The position numbers and the translations under genes were made by a program. DNA of 63,621 nucleotides from positions 1-63,621 of the forward strand of contig NZ_JNVB01000016.1 of assembly GCF_000770305.1 (NCBI RefSeq), given 5' to 3'. This stretch comes from Erwinia oleae. Its GTDB lineage: Bacteria; Pseudomonadota; Gammaproteobacteria; Enterobacterales; Enterobacteriaceae. The first letter of the stretch is position 1; each line of letters starts with the position of its first letter. The notes beneath the pieces were generated by a model that had not been told where the DNA came from, did not search any database, and saw only the letters and a list, made by a program, of their open reading frames with translations. Shown here piece by piece: positions 53,901 to 61,800 of this stretch.

Positions 53901-55740
53901 GCTGTCGCTAGTGTTACCGCACTGCCAGCAGCGCCCCACACAGGTGGCGTTGCGCCACGCTGACGACGCCATGACCTATGGCGAACTGCAACAGGCCACG
54001 ATGCAGATGCGTGCTTGGCTGCGTGCGCAGGGCGTACAACGCGGAGAATCTGTCGCGCTGCAACTGCCGTTCTGCTTCGAATTGATTATCGCACAATTGG
54101 CGATCCTCTCTTTGGGGGCGAGCTATGTGCCGCTGGATGGCGACGCGCCAGCGGCCCGCAACGCCCTGATTTTGGCGCAGGCAACGCCGTGCATGCTGCT
54201 GGTGGTGCAACCGCTGGAGTCCCCTCATGGGCTGACGATACCTTGGGCGCTGGTGCCCGGCTGGCGTAGCCTGTTGGCAGAAATACCGAACCCGCCAGTT
54301 AGCGTTGCGCCAGCGGCGTTAGAATGCGACGCGGTGGTTATCTTTACCTCCGGTACTACCGGGCAACCCAAAGGCGTCCGGCTCAGCCAACGTAATCTGG
54401 TCAACTTGATCGCCTCCTTTGTCTCCAGCTATCAAGTGACGCATCAGGATGTTCTGCTACCCATTACCTCCGTCGCGTCCGCCAGCTTTGTCGGGGAGGT
54501 GCTGCCGCTGCTCGCCGCTGGCGGTACGTTGGTACTGGCGCAAAAAGCGCAGAGTTTGGATAGCGATGCGCTCATTGCGCTGCTGGCATCTCAGCGGGTG
54601 ACTATCCTGAGCACCACCCCATCGCTCTCTGCCAGCCTCTCTGTGCTGGCACAGGCGATGGGATCGCTGCGCCTGTTTCTGTGCGGCGGTGAGGCGTTAG
54701 AGTATGAGCAGATAGCGCCGCTGCTGCCGCACATGGCAGTGGTTAACGGTTATGGCCTGACCGAAAGCGGTATCTGCTCAACCTACTTTCCCGTCGCACA
54801 ACGTAGGGCGCAAGAAACGGGAACGTTGCCCATTGGCCGCCCGATCCAGAATACCCAAGCTTATGTGGTGGATGCAGATAACCGCTTGGTACCGCCAGGT
54901 GCCTGTGGCGAACTCTGTTTCTCTGGTCTGGGCATTTCGCCCGGCTACCTTGATGCACAACAGGATCCCGCGCGCTTTGTCGAGTTGCCGGAACACCCTG
55001 GCGTTCGGGTGCTGAAAACTGGCGATCGTGCTCGTTGGGCAACAGACGGGATGTTGTTCTATCTCGGCAGACAGGATCGCCAAGTGCAGATCCGTGGGCA
55101 CCGGGTTGAATTGGGCGACATCGAAAGCCTACTGAAACAGCATCCGGATATTGCCGACGCTTGGGTCGATGTGCGACGCAATGCGGCGGCAACGCCGCTG
55201 CTGGTGGCCTTCTATTGCAGCGTCAACGGCGTTGCGTTGGATGCACAGCAATTGCGCGTATGGCTTAGCCTGCGGCTTCCGCTGCATATGTTGCCGTTGC
55301 TCTACGTGCCGTTGAGCGCCATGCCGCTTGGCGTAAACGGCAAAATCGATCCCCAGCGCTTGCCGCAGATCGATCTGCGACAGTTGGAAGGGCCGGGCGA
55401 GTATGTCCCTCCGGCGACCGAACTGGAACAGCGTCTGGCGGCGATCTGGCAGCAGTTGCTCGGCCTTGAGCGTGTCGGCACCACCACCAATTTCTTCGAT
55501 CTCGGCGGACACTCGCTTCTGCTGGTACAGATGCAGCAACACATCGGGCAGCAGTTCGGCCAGCGCGTGGCGTTGGTCGACCTGTTGCGCTTCACCACCA
55601 TCAAACGCTTGGCGGAATTTCTGCTGGCCCCGGACGCAGCGCAAGGGACCACAGGAGATCAGACACAGCAGCGTGCGGCACAGCAGCGTTCGGCCTTTGG
55701 TCAGGCGCGCTGGGCTGTCACAACCGACAGTCATCACTGA
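50944..55740 (+). CDS. clbH: Colibactin NRPS ClbH
   Basis: 1598 aa from ATG at 50944, the E. coli length; the TTG at 50929 is rejected. Layout A1-C-A2-T. A1 (YTSGSTGVPKG near 157) has code DVWHFSLIDK, one residue from the Ser code; no T domain follows it, in keeping with loading ClbE in trans. C domain with HHIISDG near 662. A2 (FTSGTTGQPKG near 1134) has Ser instead of Asp at position 235 (code SAVSLGGICK), so it cannot bind an ordinary alpha-amino group in the usual way; it is reported to use 1-aminocyclopropane-1-carboxylate. T domain LGGHSLLLV near 1526. Confidence 0.95.
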   Translation: MEQQGTTGQSPTDDQTIVDYLYRIAGEYGEKSAVLMGDAALSYRELNARSNQLAHYLRGLGIGEDSVVAIRLPRGMAMLIAIFAIVKAGGAYLPLAHNAPRSRIENILSNSGAACLIGTDDGDRWSIPRVEVDSAAVSAMPTMDLRYRPHARQLAYIIYTSGSTGVPKGVATEHAALLNRIVWMQNAYPIRSQDVLFQKTVYTFDVSVWEMFWWAMHGASVVLLPSGLESDPRTLVRLIQRHRVSVVHFVPSMLNLFVEYLEMKQDPRLTTSLRSVFASGEKLTAHSVARFYQSVAQGDLINLYGPTEAAIDVSHHRCQRGYDYDDIPIGQAIDGCRLYVLDEHGNPVADGEEGELYLAGIGLARGYLNNVALTDRYFTVHPTLCHLGQPERLYKTGDLVWCDGKSQQIHYIGRNDFQIKIRGLRVELGEIEAHAMRFPGVQQAAVVADQDDPDNQLIYAFVVSSAPLKLAALLDALAKNLPAYMLPNRLLALSALPLSANGKCCRKTLLGLARAHSASCVDLRETPTVRYLPLSSAQASMWFMQQLAPHTALYNNPAALLLEGELDRTQMDGAIRQLMSRHTLLRAMAETHNGQPVLAVPQAVSSQALLTIVPLSSVGDDNALQAVINQRAAQPMPLTPGTPLCRFELLTIDDARSVLLIHLHHIISDGWSKGVLLRELQAAYNGESLTPEPPLEYADYVAHQEEWRQSDAYQDAMRYWQDTLTGTLPILDIPTDQPRQTVARYQGAFVAFALPASTCERVLAAARAQRVSLYNYLLAAFVLLLHRNARQQEYIVGMPIAARLAQEQEQMIAPLVNVLPLRLPLDEAASFSALVQTIRGILFAAFRHQRLEFTDIARAVNVDRSAGHFPVYQCMFQLDNMPLAIPTLNGVNVTPLLLDTGASQVDISLSMQHIDGRITGTFEYDSGLYSAERIQHLVAQWGELLDEASRQPTLSVRDLIRFTPREHAWLARHNATEVALPPVDNLLSLVLPHCQQRPTQVALRHADDAMTYGELQQATMQMRAWLRAQGVQRGESVALQLPFCFELIIAQLAILSLGASYVPLDGDAPAARNALILAQATPCMLLVVQPLESPHGLTIPWALVPGWRSLLAEIPNPPVSVAPAALECDAVVIFTSGTTGQPKGVRLSQRNLVNLIASFVSSYQVTHQDVLLPITSVASASFVGEVLPLLAAGGTLVLAQKAQSLDSDALIALLASQRVTILSTTPSLSASLSVLAQAMGSLRLFLCGGEALEYEQIAPLLPHMAVVNGYGLTESGICSTYFPVAQRRAQETGTLPIGRPIQNTQAYVVDADNRLVPPGACGELCFSGLGISPGYLDAQQDPARFVELPEHPGVRVLKTGDRARWATDGMLFYLGRQDRQVQIRGHRVELGDIESLLKQHPDIADAWVDVRRNAAATPLLVAFYCSVNGVALDAQQLRVWLSLRLPLHMLPLLYVPLSAMPLGVNGKIDPQRLPQIDLRQLEGPGEYVPPATELEQRLAAIWQQLLGLERVGTTTNFFDLGGHSLLLVQMQQHIGQQFGQRVALVDLLRFTTIKRLAEFLLAPDAAQGTTGDQTQQRAAQQRSAFGQARWAVTTDSHH

Positions 55741-55788
55741 TCCCGCTGAATGGAACGCGTGACAAACCTGAATACAGGGGAAAGCAAC

Positions 55789-58700
55789 ATGGCAGAGAAT
55801 GATTTTGGTGTGGCCATCATTGGGATGGCGGGGCGTTTCCCTCAAGCCGATACGGTACAGGCGTTTTGGGAAAATCTGCTGGCGAGCCGAGAGTGCATCT
55901 CCTTTTACAGCGATGAGGAACTGCTGGCGATGGGGATCAGCCCCGAATTTGTTCAGCACCCAGACTACGTCAAGGCCAAGGGGGAGGTGGCGGACATCGA
56001 TAAATTTGATGCCGCCTTCTTCGGTATCGCGCCCCGAGAGGCGGAGCTGATGGATCCTCAGCACCGCGTCCTGTTGGAAACCGCGTGGGCAGCCTTCGAG
56101 GATGCGGGCTATGTGGCTGCCGATTATCCAGGGGACGTGGGCATTTTTGCCGGCAAAAGCATGGATTCCTATTTGATGCTGAACTTGATGCCGCACTTTA
56201 AACGCGTTTTCTCTTCTGGCAGTTTGCAGGCGGCCATTGGTAACGACAAAGACAGTATCACTACCACCATCGCCTATCATCTCAACCTGCGCGGCCCGGC
56301 GATCACGGTACAGACTTCCTCATCGACATCCTTGGTGGCGGTGTGCGTGGCATGCCAAAGTCTGTTGACCTGGCAGTGTGACATGGCGATTGCTGGCGGC
56401 GTCACCCTAGGGCCGCCAGCAAAAACCGGCTATTTGTCGCAGGAAGGGGGGATCACCGCCGTCGATGGTCACTGCCGGGCGTTTTCCGATAACAGCAGCG
56501 GGTTTGTGCCCGGCACCGGCGCGGGGCTGGTGGTGTTAAAGCGCGTTGATGAGGCGCTGCGTGATGGCGATAACATCTATGCGGTCATCAAAGGTTTTGC
56601 CGTCAACAACGACGGTTCGGAGAAGATCAGTTATACCGCGCCGAGCGTGGATGCCCAAGCGCGCGCCATTGCTCAGGCACAGCGGTTGGCGGGGGTGGCA
56701 CCGCAGGATATCACTTACGTGGAAGCCCACGGTACCGGTACGCGTTTGGGCGATCCGGTTGAGTTTTCTGCGCTGAGCCGCGCCTTTGCGGTCGCGCCGC
56801 AAAAACAGTACTGTGCGCTGGGGTCGGTAAAAACCAATATCGGCCATTTGGATACGGCGGCGGGCGTCACGGGGTTGATAAAAACCGCGCTGGCGGTGCA
56901 GCAGGGAAAAATTCCCGCCACGCTGCACTTTGAACGGCCCAATGCACAGATCGATCTGACCAATAGCCCGTTTTACATCAACACCACCTGTCAGCCGTGG
57001 CAACCGGAAAGCGGCATACGTCGCGCGGGCGTCACCTCGCTTGGCATGGGCGGCACCAATGCCCATGTTGTGCTGGAACAAGCACCAGCCGTTGACCTGC
57101 AAGCGCGAGCGCCTGCACCGGCCTACAGTATTTTGCCGTTCTCCGCCAAAACCGACAGTGCCTTATCCTCGGGACTGGCGCGTTTTGCCGATTTTCTGCA
57201 ACGTGAATCGCTGCCGGATCGGCGGGATCTGGCGTGGACTCTCACCCAAGGACGTAAAGCCTTCGCACATCGCGCCGCGCTCGTGACCAGCGATCTACAC
57301 GCTGCCGGGACGCTGTTGCAGCAGGCCGCGACAGCGCCGCTCGCCCGTGGCGTGGCGCAGACGCAGTCCGGGCTGGGGCTATTGTTTTCCGGGCAGGGTA
57401 GCCAATATCAGCGCATGGGCCATCAGCTCTATCAGGTTTGGCCGGTCTACGCCGATGCCTTCGACCGTTGCGCGACGTTACTCGCGCGTGAATACCGTCT
57501 GGATATCCGCCATGAGCTGTTCAGTGCAGAAGTCTCGTCAGCCCAAGGCGAACGCCTGGCGCAAACCTGCCTCACGCAACCGCTGCTGTTCAGCGTCGAG
57601 TATGCCTTAGCCCAATTGTGGCTCAGTTGGGGCATCACGCCGACGGTAATGATCGGCCATTCGCTGGGCGAATGGGTGGCGGCGACGTTGGCAGGCGTGT
57701 TCTCTTTGGAGGATGCGCTGCGCTTGGTGGCGCGTCGAGCTGAGCTGATGCATCAGGCACCAAGCGGTGCCATGTTGATGGTGGCGCTGCCGGAAGCACA
57801 GATTCGCGCCCTGATTACCGCCCCACTGGCGATCGCTGCTGTTAACGCCCCTGACTATTCGGTTATCGCCGGGCCTGAGGCAGCGATCCTCGCCGTCAGC
57901 CAGCGTCTGACGCAGCAGAACATCATCAACAAACGGTTGCACACCTCCCACGCCTTCCACTCCAGCATGATGCAAGATGCGGCGCAGGCGCTACGTCAGG
58001 CATTTGAGAACGTTCGTCTGAACCCGCCGACGCTGGCCATTATCTCCACCGCAACCGGCGAGCGCGTCAGCGCCAACACCCTCACCACGCCGGACTACTG
58101 GATTGAACAGATGCTGATGCCGGTGCAGTTCTCCGCGGCACTGCGACTCGCGCAGGCGACGTTTGATGTCGACTTTCTGGAGATTGGGCCGGGGGCCACC
58201 CTGACCCGGCTGGCCAACGGTCATGCATTGGGCGATCGCCTCGCGGTCAGCGCGCTGCCAGCAGGTGCCCGCAGCAGCGATGAGCACAAACATATCTTAG
58301 ATACCGTGGCCGCGCTCTGGGTGCGGGGGCACAACATCGACTGGTCTGCGTTTGCGGGCGACCAACCGCGCCGTGTCTCGCTACCGACCTACGCCTTCGA
58401 CAAAACCCGTTACTGGGTCGACAGCCCGGAAGAGCAGGGGATCGTCGTAACGCCAGTGGCGGATGCGGGGGGCGTTATTCCTGTCGAATCGTCGGCGCGC
58501 CGTCAGCCGCGCCCATCGTTTTCGGTGCCTTATGCAGCGCCAGAGAGCGAGACGCAGCGCGGCTTAGTGGCGATTTGCGAAGCATTGCTGGGAATTGACG
58601 GCTTGGGCATTGACGACAATTTCTTTGAAGCTGGCGGGCACTCGTTGATGCTGGGTATGTTGCTGGCGCAGGTACAGGAACGGTTCGCTGTCACGCTTTC

Positions 58701-58821
58701 CTTTATCGACCTGATGGAGGATGCCAGCGTGCGCGCTTTAGCGCAGTTGGTCGAGCGGGAGCAGCAGGATGATGGGGCGTCCACGCTTGCCGCGCTGGTT
58801 AACGACATGGTTAACGAGTGA
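55789..58821 (+). CDS. clbI: Colibactin PKS ClbI
   Basis: 1010 aa from ATG at 55789 (MAENDFG) with AGGGGA upstream; the ATG at 55750 adds 13 residues. KS-AT-T. The KS active-site loop reads VQTSSSTSLVAV: Ser178 stands where the nucleophilic Cys is expected, whereas HGTGT and NIGHLDTAAG are normal. AT has SGQGSQY, GHSLGEW and HAFHSS (malonyl type). T domain FFEAGGHSLML near 945. It elongates the product of ClbH. Confidence 0.94.
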   Translation: MAENDFGVAIIGMAGRFPQADTVQAFWENLLASRECISFYSDEELLAMGISPEFVQHPDYVKAKGEVADIDKFDAAFFGIAPREAELMDPQHRVLLETAWAAFEDAGYVAADYPGDVGIFAGKSMDSYLMLNLMPHFKRVFSSGSLQAAIGNDKDSITTTIAYHLNLRGPAITVQTSSSTSLVAVCVACQSLLTWQCDMAIAGGVTLGPPAKTGYLSQEGGITAVDGHCRAFSDNSSGFVPGTGAGLVVLKRVDEALRDGDNIYAVIKGFAVNNDGSEKISYTAPSVDAQARAIAQAQRLAGVAPQDITYVEAHGTGTRLGDPVEFSALSRAFAVAPQKQYCALGSVKTNIGHLDTAAGVTGLIKTALAVQQGKIPATLHFERPNAQIDLTNSPFYINTTCQPWQPESGIRRAGVTSLGMGGTNAHVVLEQAPAVDLQARAPAPAYSILPFSAKTDSALSSGLARFADFLQRESLPDRRDLAWTLTQGRKAFAHRAALVTSDLHAAGTLLQQAATAPLARGVAQTQSGLGLLFSGQGSQYQRMGHQLYQVWPVYADAFDRCATLLAREYRLDIRHELFSAEVSSAQGERLAQTCLTQPLLFSVEYALAQLWLSWGITPTVMIGHSLGEWVAATLAGVFSLEDALRLVARRAELMHQAPSGAMLMVALPEAQIRALITAPLAIAAVNAPDYSVIAGPEAAILAVSQRLTQQNIINKRLHTSHAFHSSMMQDAAQALRQAFENVRLNPPTLAIISTATGERVSANTLTTPDYWIEQMLMPVQFSAALRLAQATFDVDFLEIGPGATLTRLANGHALGDRLAVSALPAGARSSDEHKHILDTVAALWVRGHNIDWSAFAGDQPRRVSLPTYAFDKTRYWVDSPEEQGIVVTPVADAGGVIPVESSARRQPRPSFSVPYAAPESETQRGLVAICEALLGIDGLGIDDNFFEAGGHSLMLGMLLAQVQERFAVTLSFIDLMEDASVRALAQLVEREQQDDGASTLAALVNDMVNE

Positions 58822-58864
58822 TGTCGGCAATGATGTTCAACGCAGTGAAAAGGAAAGGACGGCT

Positions 58865-61800
58865 ATGACGATACAGCATGCCGCATTGGCGCGAACGCTC
58901 CCGGCGGAAAAAAAGGAGAAGTTATTACGACTGTTGGCGCAATCCGGCGTGTCGCCCAGCCGCATTCCCATCATCAAGGCGGATCCAGCGCAGGCGATCC
59001 CGCTGTCGTTTAATCAGGAACGGTTGTGGTTTTTGCAGCAATACGACAGCGCCGCCACCCACTACAACCTGTATGTGGTGTATCGTTTGCACGGCGTGGT
59101 GGATGTGCCGATACTCACGCAGGCATTGCGCTACGTGCAAGCGCGCCACGCCATCTTGCGCACCCGTATCGTGGTGCGTAACGATCGGCCTTGCCAGGTG
59201 ATTGATGATGCACCTTCGCTGATCCTTGATACGGTCACGTTAGCAGCGCAGGCTTCGTCTTCAGCGCGGGACGCGGCGATCCAGCGGGTGATAAACACCC
59301 GGTTTGATCTGGCGCGCGGCCCACTGTGGGGGGTTACACAGATTGTTCAGCCCGGCCAAGGTTGTCACCTGGTGTTTTGTGCGCACCATATCGTCATCGA
59401 CGGCATCTCGCTGCGGCTATTGTTTGATGAGTTACAGCAGCAGTATGCACGATTGCACGCTGGTGATGAGACGCCGTTGCCACCGCTGCCGCTACAATAT
59501 GCTGATTATGCCTGCTGGCAGCGCGAATGGTTCCAGGATACCCTGCTGGCCACTGAGCTTGCTCACTGGCGTGCGCGTTTGCAGGATGCGCCTCTGCTGT
59601 CGACCTTCCCGTCGCTGCACCCGCGCCCGGCGCAACCCTCTGCACATGGCACCCGGTTCAGCATTACCTTGGATGCAGCATTAAGCCTCGCGTTGAAACG
59701 CGTCGCCAGCGCGCAGGAAACGACGCCGTTCGTGTTGATGCTGACCGCCTTCCAACTGGTGCTGGTGCGCTACGCTCAGCAACAGCGGTTGGTCATGGGC
59801 ACACCGGTATCGGGGCGTATTCGCCCAGAGTTGCAGAGCAGCATCGGCTATTACGCCAGCACTGCGGTTATCTGCACCGATTTTAGCGGGGTTGAGGTAG
59901 GGCGCGACGCGCTCCAACGCGTGAAGGCCAGCGTGAAAGAGACGCTGGGACGCCAGCAACTGCCGTTTGAAAGCGTGGTGAATGCGCTGGATCTCCCACG
60001 CAGCCTCTCCCATTCGCCGTTGTTCCAGATCCTCTATATCTACCATAACCACGTGACCCCACGCGCTTTTCCCTTAGCCGGTGCGCAGTGGGAGCAGGTG
60101 ACGTATCACAATCAGGCCGTCAAGTACGACATGACGGTCGAGGTGTTCCAAAACGACGACACGTTCGACGTCGCCTTTGAGTACGATTCGGGGCTGTACG
60201 ATGCCGACGTGGTTCAGCAGATTGCCGAGGCGCTGCGCCAACACTGCTTGGCGTTGACATCCTCACTGGAGGTGCCGATCGCGGCGATCCCTCTGCATGC
60301 GCCGGAGGCGGCAACGCCGCAACGCGATCCGATCAATGCCACTGACGTCCTGTGGCCCGCGCCGCAGGATGTGCTGCGTATCATCGAACAGCGCTGTGTG
60401 CAGCACCCAACGCAACTGGCGATACAGCAGCACAACGGCACACTGACCTACGCCGGGCTCTGGGCGCGCGTGCAGGCCATCGCGGCACGTTTTCAGGCGC
60501 AGGGTGTACGACCGGGCGATCGTGTCGGCGTGCTGTTGCCGCGCCACAGTGATGTGATTGCAGCCATGTTGGCGACGTGGTATGTGGGGGCGTGCTACGT
60601 GCCGTTCGATATCCGTCAGCCTGCGGCGCGTTTGCAACGCCTTATGCAACGCGCTCGTTTGGTCTGTCTGGTGGTGCGTCAGCCGGGAGAATGGGGTGAA
60701 ACGGTACAACTGTCGTTGCCGGAATCGATGCAGGACATGCCGAATGCGGTCCAGCGTCCTACACCTTGCGCACTGTTGCCGGATACGCAGGCCTACCTGT
60801 TGTTTACCTCCGGCAGTACCGGTGAACCTAAAGGCGTGTGCGTTGTGCACCGCGGGTTGCTGAACTTGTTGTTGGATATGCAACGTACCTTTGCGGTAGG
60901 CCCGCACGATCGTCTGCTCTCGGTGACGACGCCCACGTTTGATATCTCGTTCTTGGAGTATCTGTTGCCGCTGATCTCCGGTGCTAGCCTCTATCTGACA
61001 GAGGCGGAACGCGCCGCAGACAGCTTCCGTATGATTTCGCTGATTGCCGACTATCAACCAACGTTGATGCAGGCGACGCCCTCATTCTGGCAGGGGCTGT
61101 TGACGGCGGGTTGGCGTGGCGACCCGCAACTGTGTGTGCTGGCGGGCGGTGAAGCGCTGCCGACGAAGGTGGCGGAAGAACTGTTGCGCGGTTGTGGCAC
61201 GCTGTGGAACCTCTACGGCCCCACCGAAACCACCATTTGGTCGCTGAAAACGCAGATCACCCAAGCTGAACACATCACCCTCGGGGTACCCATTGCCAAT
61301 ACCCGTGTATACATTCTGGACGATGAGGGTTATCCGGTGCCGCGAGGAGTTGACGGCGAGCTTTACATCGCCGGGGATGGTGTGGCGCAAGGGTATGATG
61401 GACAGCCTGAGCTGAGCGCACAGCGCTTCTTGTCAGAACCAGGGTTCCCCGGCGGCAGGATGTTCCGCACTGGCGATCTGGTCAGGTACGATGCGCAGGG
61501 GCAGTTGTGTTTTGTTGGGCGCAAAGATAGCCAGATCAAACTGCGCGGTTATCGTATTGAGTTAGGGGAGATTGAACGGACGCTGGCGCGACATCCGAAT
61601 GTGGGCGGTGCGGTGGTGGCCTGCATTGAAAGCGCACCGTTACACAAAGCACTGGTGGCGTTTATCATCACCAGCGCGCCTCCCTCGCTGTTCGAACAAC
61701 TGAAAAACGATCTTCGGCAGCAACTGCCAGATTATATGGTGCCGACGCTGTGGCAGAGGGTGACCGCCTTCCCGAACACTGCCAACGGCAAAATCGATCG

